A DNA stretch of 58,979 nt from M3007 sp046160345. Its GTDB lineage: Bacteria; Bacteroidota; Bacteroidia; Chitinophagales; Saprospiraceae. Below, piece by piece: positions 17,758 to 26,399 of the stretch. The DNA lies in the NCBI GenBank assembly GCA_046160345.1, contig JBJXGO010000222.1:1-58979 (forward strand). The letters run 5' to 3'. The notes below the pieces were generated by a model, which did not search any database, had not been told where the DNA came from, and saw nothing but the letters and a program-made list of their open reading frames with translations. A program made the translations under genes and the position numbers. Every line of letters begins with the position of its first letter. Position 1 is the stretch's first letter.

Positions 17758-18657
17758 TCAGTCACCTGTTTCAGCTACCCGTTGAATAAAAATTTCATTA
17801 AATGTGGGCAAAATTTCTTCAAAACGAGTGATTCGCACCCCTTTTTTCAAAAACAACTGCAGCAGATCATTGCTTTGTGCTTCGTCATCAAGCTTGAAGG
17901 TGAGGGCGTTTTTATCTGTTTTTACCACAGCAAATCGGTCGGGAAAATTGGTCGGCATTTCACCTTGCGCTTCCACCCGGAATAGGTTTTGTTTGTATTC
18001 ATTTTTGATGGATTGAACCTCACCGTACAGCACGTTTCTGCCTTTGTTGATGAGCACTATATGGTCGCACATTTCCTCCACTTGTTCCATACGGTGGGTA
18101 CTGAAAATGATGCTCGTGCCAGCCGCGTTGAGTTGACCAATTTCATCTTTTATCAGGTTTGTATTGATTGGATCAAGCCCCGTGAACGGCTCGTCGAGAA
18201 TGAGCAATTTGGGTTTGTGCAACACGGTGGCGATGAACTGAATTTTTTGCTGCATGCCCTTGGAAAGGTCTTCCACCTTTTTGTTCCACCAGTCTTTGAT
18301 TTCAAATTTTTCAAACCAATGGTCAATTTCCTTTTGAGCTTCGGACTTACTGAGTCCTTTGAGTTGAGCGAGATAGAGTAGTTGTTCGCCAACTTTCATT
18401 TTTTTGTACAGCCCACGCTCTTCGGGCATATACCCGATTTGTTCCGGCGAGCTGGAATTCAGTTTATGGCCATCCAGAAAAATCGAGCCCGAATCCGGTG
18501 CAGTAATGGTAGTGATCATCCGGATAAGCGAGGTTTTGCCTGCGCCGTTGGGGCCCAGCATCCCGAAGACGCTGCCTTTTTGCACATCGAGGCTGACCTC
18601 GTTTACGGCTTTGTAGTCGCCATAGGTTTTTACGACGTTTTGAATGGAAAGAATCAT
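17758..18657 (-). CDS. ABC exporter ATP-binding subunit (NatA-like)
   Basis: A 299-residue nucleotide-binding subunit. Walker A 'GPNGAGKTS' (about residues 35-43), Q-loop 'GYMPEERGLY', signature 'LSKGMQQK', Walker B 'LLILDEPFTGLDP' and the switch His in 'STHRME' are all intact. The 'DLSKGMQQKIQFIATVLHKP' variant is typical of NatA-type exporters. The C-terminal 80 residues form the accessory domain common to this group. It is the first gene of the two-gene operon with the ABC-2 permease downstream. Confidence 0.93.
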   Translation of the reverse strand: MILSIQNVVKTYGDYKAVNEVSLDVQKGSVFGMLGPNGAGKTSLIRMITTITAPDSGSIFLDGHKLNSSSPEQIGYMPEERGLYKKMKVGEQLLYLAQLKGLSKSEAQKEIDHWFEKFEIKDWWNKKVEDLSKGMQQKIQFIATVLHKPKLLILDEPFTGLDPINTNLIKDEIGQLNAAGTSIIFSTHRMEQVEEMCDHIVLINKGRNVLYGEVQSIKNEYKQNLFRVEAQGEMPTNFPDRFAVVKTDKNALTFKLDDEAQSNDLLQLFLKKGVRITRFEEILPTFNEIFIQRVAETGD

Positions 18658-18679
18658 GAAAGTAGTGATTGGTTTATCT

Positions 18680-18714
18680 GTTTACCCGCCATAGCCCTTT
18701 AGGGCGAAGGAGGG
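18680..18714. repeat. dispersed imperfect palindrome, copy 2
   Basis: Inverse orientation to copy 1: it starts GTTTACCCGCC and ends GGCGAAGGAGGG. Its arms pair over about 14 bp with three mismatches around a TTTA loop. It lies upstream of the ABC ATPase start (18657), so it is not in the usual place for that operon's terminator. Confidence 0.6.
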
Positions 18715-18925
18715 TTAGATTGGTGCTTTGGAAATTCGTTGCCGAAAGTCGCAAGGTAGCCAGTCCTTTGTTTTCTTTTTTCGGCAAACGTTGGTTTTAC
18801 AATGTTCTGATATACAAAAATGAAGATAAAGGTAATCCGCTGGGTAGATGTAATGCATTAAAACGAAAGGTTTAGCATTTGAAAAATTAAAAACAAAAAG
18901 TTTTGTTTTATAAAACAAATTGCGC

Positions 18926-18933
18926 TACTTTCG
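18926..18933 (+). promoter_or_regulatory. candidate -7 element (TACTTTCG) of the truncated VOC gene
   Basis: TACTTTCG differs from TAnnTTTG by one base and lies 18 nt before the ATG at 18952. The upstream DNA is very AT-rich. The same octamer precedes the gene starting at 23661. Confidence 0.35.
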
Positions 18934-18951
18934 CCCTCAAATTGCAAAATT

Positions 18952-19197
18952 ATGGCTGTTTCTTTCCTTGGACTTCGCACGTGTATCTATCGTGTTCCTG
19001 ATCTGGCAACTGCTACAAAATGGTATTCTAATGCTTTGGGAATCAAGCCCTACTTTGATATGCCTTTTTATGTGGGCTTCAATGTCGGAGGCTATGAGCT
19101 AGGTTTGCAACCTTTGCCTGCCTTAGCCGAAGTTACGACAAGCAACAAGCGCGTGGGTTCTATTGCGATAAATTTTCTGCAAAAGCCAAATTCTTAG
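18952..19197 (+). pseudogene. truncated VOC (glyoxalase/bleomycin-resistance) family protein
   Basis: The 81 residues begin as a normal VOC protein ('LRTCIYRVPDLATATKWYSNALGI', 'PFYVGFNVGGYELGLQP') but stop after about 75 residues, whereas members of this family are about 120-130 long. The whole second beta-alpha-beta-beta-beta half, with the metal ligand region, is missing. The stop codon TAG lies inside the left end of a short inverted repeat (19193-19286), and no continuation is visible downstream before the topoisomerase gene. The promoter and start still look intact, so a short product may be made but should not fold as a VOC enzyme. Confidence 0.7.
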
Positions 19198-19286
19198 GGT
19201 TGGCTAAAATTCAACGCTATTTTTGTGCCGAAAACAAAATTTTTTGACAATTTAACCCATCCCGAAGCTAAGCAACCAACCCTTAG
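19193..19286. repeat. about 94-bp element bounded by 11-bp inverted repeats
   Basis: The left end CTTAGGGTTGG (19193-19203) and the right end CCAACCCTTAG (19276-19286) are inverse complements at 10 of 11 positions. The interior is AT-rich and non-coding. It replaces the missing 3' half of the VOC gene and abuts the topoisomerase gene. It could be a miniature inverted-repeat element or a simple terminator-like structure. Confidence 0.45.
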
Positions 19287-19329
19287 GACCTCAAAATTCT
19301 GGCAGAAATGAATTCCCCCTGTTAAAAAT

Positions 19330-22077
19330 ATGGCAAAGCAAAAACGCGACAATACCGTTCCACCAACCACTTCTCAAAATGGAGAAGACACTGTCATCAC
19401 CCTTTCGGGGATGTACCAGAACTACTTTCTGGATTACGCTTCCTATGTGATCCTGGAGCGCGCCGTGCCTGCCATCGAAGACGGCTTGAAACCTGTGCAG
19501 CGGCGAATACTTCATGCCATGTACGAGCAGCATGACGGGCGCTACCATAAGGTGGCCAACCTGATTGGCCAGACCATGCAGTACCACCCGCATGGTGACG
19601 CGGCTATTGGCGATGCCATGGTGAACATGGGGCAAAAAGAACTCATGATCGACTGTCAGGGCAACTGGGGCGATTACCGCACGGGCGACTCGGCAGCAGC
19701 TCCGCGTTATATTGAGGCACGCCTGACCAAATTTGCACTCGACGTTGCATTTAACCACGATACCACGGTTTGGCAGTTGAGTTACGACGGACGAAAGCGC
19801 GAACCCGTGAACTTGCCCATGAAGTTCCCCCTGGTATTGGCACATGGCGCTGAGGGTATTGCGGTGGGTTTGAGCACCAAAATAATGCCCCACAATTTTA
19901 TCGAGATCATCAAAGCCAGTATCGCTTGTTTGAAAGGAAGGAGCTCGGACCTGATACCCGATTTCCCAACAGGCGGGTTGATCGATGCCTCGAATTACAA
20001 TGGCGGCGGCAGAGGGGGTAAAGTCCGCGTCCGTGCCAGGATCAAAGAAATTGACAAAAAAACGCTGCAAATAACCGAAATTCCATTCGGTGTCAACACA
20101 GGAGACCTTATTGACAGCATCTTGAAAGCCAATGAGAAAGGTCAGATCAAGGTCAAAAAAGTAGTGGACAAAGTGGCAGCTGATATTGATATCGAGATCG
20201 AACTTCAGCCCGGTGTCAGCCCGGATGTCACGATTGACGCGCTCTTTGCCTTCACCAGCTGTGAAGTGAGCATCAGTCCTAACTGCTGCGTCATTGTGGA
20301 CAACAAACCCCTGTTCACCGACGTGAATGAGATGCTCCGGATCTCGACCGAAAACACTAGGGATCTTCTCCAAATGGAGTTGGAGATATTGAAAGCAGAT
20401 TTAGAGGAAAAGCTCCATTTCGCTTCTCTGGAAAAGATCTTTATCGAAAACCGCATCTATCGCGACATTGAAGAATGTGAGACCTGGGAAGCGGTGATCC
20501 AGACTATTGATGCGGGTCTGAAAAAATTCGTCATTACCCCGTCTGACCCAGCTTATAATAAGGATGGGGTTAAGATAAAGTTGCTGCGAGACGTAACGGA
20601 AGACGACATCACCCGGCTCACCGAAATTCGCATCAAACGGATATCTAAGTTCAACTCTTTCAAGGCCAACGAGGAAATTGCCAAAACGAACGAGGAACTG
20701 TTACAGACCAGGCACCATCTCGAACACCTCACGGAATACGCCATTGCATATTTCGAAAATCTGCTTTCCAAACACGGAAAAGGCCGCGAACGTCGCACGG
20801 AGATCGCCGCATTCGATACCATACAAGCCTCGGCAGTGGTAGCAAACAACGCCAAACTGTACGTCAACCGTGCAGAGGGCTTCATTGGCATGGGCTTGAA
20901 AAAGGATGACTTTGTCCAAGACTGCTCCGATATTGACGACATCATAGTATTTCGCCGCGATGGTGTGATGAAAGTGGTGCGGGTAGGCGAAAAAACCTTT
21001 GTTGGCAAAGACATTGAGCACGTTGCCGTTTGGAAGAAAAACGACGAGCGCACCACTTACAATATGGCTTATGTGGACGCAAAAACGGGCAAAACTTTCG
21101 TCAAACGCTTCAACATAACCGCCATCACACGCGACAAGGATTACCAGCTTGGTTCCGATGCCAAGGGCTCCAAGATGCTGTATTTCACCGTGAACCCCAA
21201 TGGCGAAAGCGAAGTGGTACAGGTAACGCTTACCTCTGCAAGTACGGCCAGGATCAAGATTTTTGATTACGATTTTGCGGAACTTGCCATCAAAGGCCGG
21301 GACTCTCAAGGCAATGTTTTGACCAAATACCCGGTAAAACAAATCAAGCAAAAAGAGGTGGGCAAAAGCACCATCGGAGCGCAAAAACTCTGGTTTGACG
21401 ATATCACGGGCAGGCTCAACACCCTGGAACGCGGGGCGCTCCTTGGCGAATTCGATACGGGCGACAGCCTGTTTGTGCTCTACAATGACGGGTCTTACGA
21501 AGTGACAGACCTGGATGTGCAGCAGCGTTTTGAAATGAAAGAGATCCTGCACCTCTGTAAACTTACCCCCAATCTGGTGGTCAATGCCGTACACTATGAC
21601 GGCCACAAAGGCTGGACCATGGTGAAGCGCTTCAAAATTGAAACCCAAAAAATGAAGGAACGTTATTCCTTCCTGACCGACCATGCCAAGTCAAAAATCC
21701 TTTTCGCTTCCGTCAAAGTAAACCCGCGTATCAAATACACGCTGAAGATCAACGGCAAACCAATGACGGGAGAAGTTGCCCTCGGCGATTTCATGGATGT
21801 AAAAGGTTGGAAAGCCGTTGGAAACCGCTTGAGCGATCAGATGTTGGGGGCCATCAAAGAAATTGAATCGGGTGAATCAAGGTTGCAGCCAAAGCCGCAA
21901 AAGGCCGATGCAAGCGAAACTCCTGCGGAAAAACCAGCCAGTACGGCACAACAGGCAAGCCTTTTTGGCGAAGCAGAAGAGATTTTCAGCCCGGTGACAA
22001 AACCGGCAGAATCCCTAGCGGCAGATTCCGGGGATAAGAAAACTTTCCGGGCAGGCGATACCATTGAGTTTGATTGA
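19330..22077 (+). CDS. parC: DNA topoisomerase IV subunit A (ParC/GyrA family)
   Basis: A 915-residue type IIA topoisomerase breakage-reunion subunit. The catalytic Tyr is Y127 in 'AAPRYIEARLT'. The winged-helix part contains 'GLKPVQRRILHAM' and 'YHPHGDAAIGDA'. The C-terminal half forms beta-pinwheel blades without an obvious GyrA-box, which together with divergence from canonical GyrA favours topoisomerase IV (decatenation) over gyrase. An acidic, low-complexity tail (about residues 850-915) follows. The B subunit is not in the window. The stop codon lies within a hairpin (22069-22096). A gyrA label is possible but less likely. Confidence 0.88.
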   Translation: MAKQKRDNTVPPTTSQNGEDTVITLSGMYQNYFLDYASYVILERAVPAIEDGLKPVQRRILHAMYEQHDGRYHKVANLIGQTMQYHPHGDAAIGDAMVNMGQKELMIDCQGNWGDYRTGDSAAAPRYIEARLTKFALDVAFNHDTTVWQLSYDGRKREPVNLPMKFPLVLAHGAEGIAVGLSTKIMPHNFIEIIKASIACLKGRSSDLIPDFPTGGLIDASNYNGGGRGGKVRVRARIKEIDKKTLQITEIPFGVNTGDLIDSILKANEKGQIKVKKVVDKVAADIDIEIELQPGVSPDVTIDALFAFTSCEVSISPNCCVIVDNKPLFTDVNEMLRISTENTRDLLQMELEILKADLEEKLHFASLEKIFIENRIYRDIEECETWEAVIQTIDAGLKKFVITPSDPAYNKDGVKIKLLRDVTEDDITRLTEIRIKRISKFNSFKANEEIAKTNEELLQTRHHLEHLTEYAIAYFENLLSKHGKGRERRTEIAAFDTIQASAVVANNAKLYVNRAEGFIGMGLKKDDFVQDCSDIDDIIVFRRDGVMKVVRVGEKTFVGKDIEHVAVWKKNDERTTYNMAYVDAKTGKTFVKRFNITAITRDKDYQLGSDAKGSKMLYFTVNPNGESEVVQVTLTSASTARIKIFDYDFAELAIKGRDSQGNVLTKYPVKQIKQKEVGKSTIGAQKLWFDDITGRLNTLERGALLGEFDTGDSLFVLYNDGSYEVTDLDVQQRFEMKEILHLCKLTPNLVVNAVHYDGHKGWTMVKRFKIETQKMKERYSFLTDHAKSKILFASVKVNPRIKYTLKINGKPMTGEVALGDFMDVKGWKAVGNRLSDQMLGAIKEIESGESRLQPKPQKADASETPAEKPASTAQQASLFGEAEEIFSPVTKPAESLAADSGDKKTFRAGDTIEFD

Positions 22078-22096
22078 AGACGTTTTTTCAATCAAA
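22069..22096. terminator. hairpin at the parC stop, between convergent genes
   Basis: TTTGATTGAA and TTCAATCAAA pair perfectly over 10 bp around an 8-nt loop and include the parC stop codon. It lies between the 3' ends of parC and the convergent flippase gene. No clean U-tract follows on either strand, so its role as a terminator is tentative. Confidence 0.45.
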
Positions 22097-22105
22097 GGGA
22101 AAAAA

Positions 22106-23557
22106 TTATTGCCTGATCAAAGCCCGCAAGGATGCCGTCCCAACCATCTTAAATAGAAAAAGCCCGGCCAGACCTATCCCCAGCGATGCTGCGAATTTAA
22201 GGGGCCATTGGATAGTCGTTGCCTCAAATAAAAGTCCGTCAAAAATTAGAATAAAAGCAAAATAACCAACGATTTGTATCAAACCAGAGCGACTGGGCTT
22301 GAAATCAAATTCGCGCATACAAAGCCAGATCATTGCGCCGGCAATAAAAATCTGGGTAACTAAAGCGGCCAGTGCAGCCCCCAGTGCCTGCCAGTAAGGG
22401 ATCAATGCGATATTCAGTCCCAAATCAATCGCGATCCCTATCAAGAAAAACCGGTTCATACGCATCATACGCTCTCGGGCAGTTAGCAGCGTGCTGAAGA
22501 TGTACGTAACGCTCACCGGTACAAATGCCCAAATGAGTACCCCCAATACTTCGAAACGGTATTCATTGGCGCGGGCTGGCATCATGAGCCGGAGCAGATC
22601 TTCCCGGGCAAAAAATATGGCGGCGGCCAGGGTCACGCTCCCGGCCCAAATCAATTTGAAGGCCATAGAAGTAAGCGGGCGCACCGGTTCGTTTACTTTC
22701 AAAAGACGGGCAAACATGGGCAGTAATAAGGATGCAAATAAATATCCAAACATGTTGCAAGCCTCCAGAAGTCTGAACGCACTGGCATAAACATCCGCGT
22801 GCGCAGCACCTGCCATACGCTCAAGCAACACCGCATCGAGGCGGGTATAGGCAAACATGAGCAGCACCACGAGCGCATACGGAAGACTTTGTCTGAACAT
22901 AGAAAATACTGCCGGTCTTCCGGCCCGCCAATTGGCCGCCCAACCAGGTTTCACCGGGAATACGGCACGTTGGCGCAACAAAACAAAAACTACAATGGCC
23001 GTAACTAACAGGGCAAGGGTCTGAGCCAGGGCAAAATTGAGCAACGAAAATGGCAGCCAATCGGTCCAGATCAAAACACCGCAAGTAAGCACCATCAGCA
23101 ACTTGTCCAGAGAAGACAACAAACTGTCCAATCGATAATGCCCAAGGCCGGATATGTTCGAGCGGAAAAAAAGAATGAGTTGCACCAGAACCTGGTTGGC
23201 CAGCAAAACGAACAACAAAGGCAGCGCGTCTGAGCCATAACCCAACACAAAAGCAGCCACGGCCATGGTCAGCGAAACATATAATGCCGCAAGCAACCAT
23301 TTGATGGCCAGCAGGTTGGGAAAATACTTGGGCAGCATTTGAGGATGCTGACTGATATGACGGTTGTTGAAACTTTGAATCCCGAAATCATTCAGGATCT
23401 GGAAAAGGTAGGCTAGATTGAGCAGGGCGAAGTAGGTGCCATAATGTTCCCCCACGCGGTTTTGAACCTCAAGATCGATCCCAAAAATGAAAATTGGCTT
23501 TATCAGAAGATTGATAAAGACCAGTAGAAGTATGTTAAAGATGAATTCGCGTTTCAA
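22106..23557 (-). CDS. polysaccharide/lipid flippase (Wzx/MOP superfamily)
   Basis: A 483-residue integral membrane protein with about 12-14 hydrophobic helices spread over its whole length and short positively charged loops. The arrangement and the N-terminal 'GTYFALLNLAYLFQILNDFGIQ' fit oligosaccharide flippases of the MOP/MATE superfamily. These translocate undecaprenyl-linked or lipid-linked sugars across the inner membrane. No glycosyltransferase cluster adjoins it, so the substrate is unknown. A divergent promoter pair (23604-23627) separates it from the oxidoreductase gene. Confidence 0.85.
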   Translation of the reverse strand: MKREFIFNILLLVFINLLIKPIFIFGIDLEVQNRVGEHYGTYFALLNLAYLFQILNDFGIQSFNNRHISQHPQMLPKYFPNLLAIKWLLAALYVSLTMAVAAFVLGYGSDALPLLFVLLANQVLVQLILFFRSNISGLGHYRLDSLLSSLDKLLMVLTCGVLIWTDWLPFSLLNFALAQTLALLVTAIVVFVLLRQRAVFPVKPGWAANWRAGRPAVFSMFRQSLPYALVVLLMFAYTRLDAVLLERMAGAAHADVYASAFRLLEACNMFGYLFASLLLPMFARLLKVNEPVRPLTSMAFKLIWAGSVTLAAAIFFAREDLLRLMMPARANEYRFEVLGVLIWAFVPVSVTYIFSTLLTARERMMRMNRFFLIGIAIDLGLNIALIPYWQALGAALAALVTQIFIAGAMIWLCMREFDFKPSRSGLIQIVGYFAFILIFDGLLFEATTIQWPLKFAASLGIGLAGLFLFKMVGTASLRALIRQ

Positions 23558-23603
23558 GACAGTGGCATTCTGAAACCTGTGGACTCCACTTTTAGGTTCG
23601 TCT

Positions 23604-23611
23604 CAAAGGTA
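23604..23611 (-). promoter_or_regulatory. candidate -7 element (TACCTTTG) of the flippase gene
   Basis: On the minus strand the sequence is TACCTTTG, a perfect TAnnTTTG match, about 47 nt upstream of the flippase start at 23557. Only 8 nt separate it from the plus-strand element at 23620. Confidence 0.45.
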
Positions 23612-23619
23612 TAAAATTG

Positions 23620-23627
23620 TACTTTCG
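23620..23627 (+). promoter_or_regulatory. candidate -7 element (TACTTTCG) of the oxidoreductase gene
   Basis: TACTTTCG lies 33 nt before the ATG at 23661, a plausible distance for a leader of about 25 nt. It forms a back-to-back pair with the minus-strand element at 23604-23611. Confidence 0.4.
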
Positions 23628-23660
23628 CAACATTATTAATACGAAGCATCAACAGTCAAC

Positions 23661-24815
23661 ATGAAACACAAACTCCGCATGGGAATGGTGGGTGGCGGCC
23701 AGGGCGCGTTCATCGGTGCAGTACACAGAATGGCAGCTGTTTTAGATGGCGAAATCGAGCTCGTCTGCGGTGCATTCAGCAGTGATCCAGAGAAATCCAA
23801 GGCTTCCGGGGCCGATCTCGGATTGTCGGCAGATCGTTGCTACGGCACTTTTCGGGAAATGATCCAGCGTGAAAAACGCCTCCGGCCCGACCGCCGCATG
23901 CAATTCGTAAGCATCGTTACGCCCAATCACGTACACTTTGCCCCGGCCAAAATGGCGCTGGAAAATGGTTTTCACGTCATCTGCGACAAACCAGTAGCTT
24001 TCAACCTCAAGGAGGCACTTGCCCTGGAAAAGATCGTGACAAGATCTGAATTGGTTTTTGCGCTCACGCACAACTATACGGGCTATCCTATGGTCAAGCA
24101 AGCCCGCATGATGATACGGCACGGCGAGTTGGGAAAGATACGCAAGGTGGTAGTGGAGTATCCGCAAGGCTGGCTCAGCACCCATTTGGAGGCCTCCGGA
24201 CAAAAACAAGCTGCCTGGCGCACTGACCCAAGTAAAAGCGGTATCGCAGGGGCTATGGGCGACATAGGCACCCACGCCGAGAACCTGGCAGAATATATCA
24301 CGGGTCTGAAAATTACCGAACTCTGCGCAGACATTAGCACGTTTGTGCCGGGCCGCTTGCTTGACGACGATGGCAACGTGCTACTCCATTTTGAAGGTGG
24401 CGCCAAGGGCATTCTTCACGCCAGCCAGATTTCAGCGGGCGAAGAAAACAATCTTAATATTCGTGTTTACGGTGAAAAAGGCGGACTTGAATGGCGGCAA
24501 ATGGAGCCTAATTCGCTCCTGGTGAAATGGTTAGACAAGCCCATGCAAGTATTTCGAACAGGCAGCGTCGGTCCAATTTATCCAGAGGCCCAGGCAGCAA
24601 CCCGGATCCCGGCAGGGCATCCGGAAGGCTATTTGGAAGCTTTTGCCAATATCTATCGCAATTTTGCGCACTGTATCCGAGCCTATGAGGCAGGCCAAAA
24701 ACCTGATCCGATTCACGCAGATTTCCCGACCATTCAAGACGGCGTCCGAGGGATGCGTTTTATCGAAAAAGTGATCGCAAGCGGGAAGAGCAAGGCGAAA
24801 TGGGTGAAACTGTAG
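23661..24815 (+). CDS. Gfo/Idh/MocA family NAD(P)-dependent oxidoreductase
   Basis: A 384-residue two-domain dehydrogenase. The Rossmann motif is 'GMVGGGQGAFIGAVHR' (about residues 8-23). The family motif is 'HVICDKPVAF' near residue 110, with the catalytic Lys. The His in 'GDIGTHAENLAEY' corresponds to the second active-site residue. Such enzymes act on sugars, inositols or their derivatives; the closest group by pattern is the inositol/glucose-type, but the substrate cannot be read from the sequence. It is a single gene with its own promoter. Confidence 0.9.
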   Translation: MKHKLRMGMVGGGQGAFIGAVHRMAAVLDGEIELVCGAFSSDPEKSKASGADLGLSADRCYGTFREMIQREKRLRPDRRMQFVSIVTPNHVHFAPAKMALENGFHVICDKPVAFNLKEALALEKIVTRSELVFALTHNYTGYPMVKQARMMIRHGELGKIRKVVVEYPQGWLSTHLEASGQKQAAWRTDPSKSGIAGAMGDIGTHAENLAEYITGLKITELCADISTFVPGRLLDDDGNVLLHFEGGAKGILHASQISAGEENNLNIRVYGEKGGLEWRQMEPNSLLVKWLDKPMQVFRTGSVGPIYPEAQAATRIPAGHPEGYLEAFANIYRNFAHCIRAYEAGQKPDPIHADFPTIQDGVRGMRFIEKVIASGKSKAKWVKL

Positions 24816-24905
24816 CAGTTTCAAGTCTTTGCACGGCTTGGGTGGAATTAATCTGGATAAGACTCAACTCTTTTGCCATTTTAATGTTCTTCCCCCAACC
24901 ATTCA

Positions 24906-25640
24906 ATGAGTAATATGCCTACAACCTGGCACGACGGTATTGTCCGAAAAATAGAGACCATCGCCCCGAATGTCCGCAGCTTTCAAGTGGAACTGCCTGC
25001 ACTGGATTCCTTTGATTTTCAAGCAGGCCAATTTGTAACTATGGACTTGCCTATTGGTGAAAAACGCCTCCAACGCTGGCGCAGTTATTCCATAGCCAAC
25101 GCTCCCAACCATTCCAATCAATTAGAACTATGCATTGTAAATGCACCCGAAGGAATAGGTACCAATTATCTTTTTAAAGAAGTTCAGGAAGGAGCGGTTT
25201 TGAAATTCAAAGGCCCTGACGGCGGGTTTGTGCTGCCTGAAAAAATTGAAAACGACTTGGTGTTTGTGTGCACCGGCACCGGCATTGCTCCCTTCAGAAG
25301 CATGATCCTGGACTTAAGGAACTCTGGACGGAAACACCGCAATATTCACCTGATCTTTGGAACCCGAGAAGAAAGCGGCATTTTGTACCGGGATGAATTT
25401 GAACTCTTTGCCAAAACAATTCCGGGCTTTAAATATGACATAGTACTTTCAAAACAACCCGATTGGCAGGGCCTGAAAGGCCATGTTCATCAAGTATATA
25501 TGAAGGATTATGCCGTTCCGCGCCCAGATCTGGCCTTTTACCTCTGTGGTTGGAGCAATATGATTGATGAAGCGGTTGCAAACCTGTTGTTGAAATTGAA
25601 ATACGACCGCAGCCAAATTCACTATGAATTGTATGGCTGA
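24906..25640 (+). CDS. ferredoxin--NADP reductase-like flavoprotein
   Basis: A 244-residue FAD/NAD(P)-binding oxidoreductase of the FNR family without a ferredoxin domain. The FAD motif 'RSYSIAN' starts at residue 59, the phosphate-binding 'GTGIAPFRSM' lies near residue 119, and the C-terminal 'FYLCGWSNMIDEA' binds the nicotinamide end. It moves electrons between NAD(P)H and a small redox partner that is not encoded nearby. Two start codons (24906 and 24915) are possible; I used the first. It is followed 121 bp later by ribE, which makes the flavin precursor; the pairing may be functional or chance. Confidence 0.88.
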   Translation: MSNMPTTWHDGIVRKIETIAPNVRSFQVELPALDSFDFQAGQFVTMDLPIGEKRLQRWRSYSIANAPNHSNQLELCIVNAPEGIGTNYLFKEVQEGAVLKFKGPDGGFVLPEKIENDLVFVCTGTGIAPFRSMILDLRNSGRKHRNIHLIFGTREESGILYRDEFELFAKTIPGFKYDIVLSKQPDWQGLKGHVHQVYMKDYAVPRPDLAFYLCGWSNMIDEAVANLLLKLKYDRSQIHYELYG

Positions 25641-25761
25641 TGGGTTTTAGTCGTTTGAAAGTGGTTTGAATTGCTTCTTTACCCCGGTTTAGAAGGCTGA
25701 AATTTTCAAAACCACTTTGCGGCACCATTACCGTTTGTCATTAGCCTTATTAACTTAATTT

Positions 25762-26373
25762 ATGTTCACGGGCATCATAGAATCCTTAGGCAAGGTCAAA
25801 TCGGTAGAAAAGGACCGTTCCAATGTTCATTTCTACCTGGATAGCAGCCTTTCTGCTGCCTTAAAAATTGATCAAAGTGTGAGCCACAATGGAGTTTGCC
25901 TGACTGTGGTAGAAGTTGGCGCAGACTGGCACCGTGTGACGGCCGTGGAGGAAACCCTGCGCCGCAGCAATTTGGGTAGCTGGGAGCCCGGCACGCTCGT
26001 AAATCTTGAACGTTGTTTGACCATGGATGGCCGCTTGGATGGCCATTTGGTGCAAGGTCATGTGGATGAGTTGGTGGAATGTGTCGAAGTCCTGGAACAG
26101 GGAGGCTCCTGGCAATTTACGTTCAGATACAATCCAAATCAGGCAGGTTTGTTGGTGGATAAAGGCTCCGTGTGCCTCAATGGGGTGAGTCTGACGGTTA
26201 TTTCACCTACCGAAGATCTGTTTTCTGTGGCGATCATCCCTTACACCTGGGAGCACACCAATTTCAAAACTTTGTCGGCTGGGGATAAGGTGAACGTTGA
26301 ATTTGATATTCTTGGAAAATATATTGCCCGACAGATGCAGGCGGTCCTTGGTCAGAAAACCGAAGCGCTTTAG
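25762..26373 (+). CDS. ribE: riboflavin synthase, alpha subunit
   Basis: Catalyses dismutation of two 6,7-dimethyl-8-ribityllumazine molecules to riboflavin. The 203 residues hold two lumazine-binding barrels: one starts 'MFTGIIESLGKV' with 'VSHNGVCLTV', the second contains 'VDKGSVCLNGVSLTV'. 'DGHLVQGHVD' between them is a family signature. Length is normal. No FMN riboswitch fold is visible in the 121-bp upstream gap. It converges on a T9SS cargo gene with 26 bp between the stops. Confidence 0.94.
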   Translation: MFTGIIESLGKVKSVEKDRSNVHFYLDSSLSAALKIDQSVSHNGVCLTVVEVGADWHRVTAVEETLRRSNLGSWEPGTLVNLERCLTMDGRLDGHLVQGHVDELVECVEVLEQGGSWQFTFRYNPNQAGLLVDKGSVCLNGVSLTVISPTEDLFSVAIIPYTWEHTNFKTLSAGDKVNVEFDILGKYIARQMQAVLGQKTEAL

Positions 26374-26399
26374 ATTTCGGCAAGAAACAGTGTCTGGAA

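Noticed and set aside
19193..19286. Full insertion sequence
   Set aside because: Only about 94 bp between the ends, with no transposase frame; at most a miniature element.
19291..20373. Long open frame on the minus strand (360 codons)
   Set aside because: It lies opposite the parC coding region, which has full-length topoisomerase homology; the antisense frame is His/Val/Phe-rich with no domain.
20701..21684. Minus-strand open frame (327 codons)
   Set aside because: Also antisense to parC; a second shadow frame of the same gene.
25641..25761. Possible FMN riboswitch upstream of riboflavin synthase
   Set aside because: The 121-bp gap lacks the conserved RFN-element blocks and does not fold into the multi-branch form by eye.
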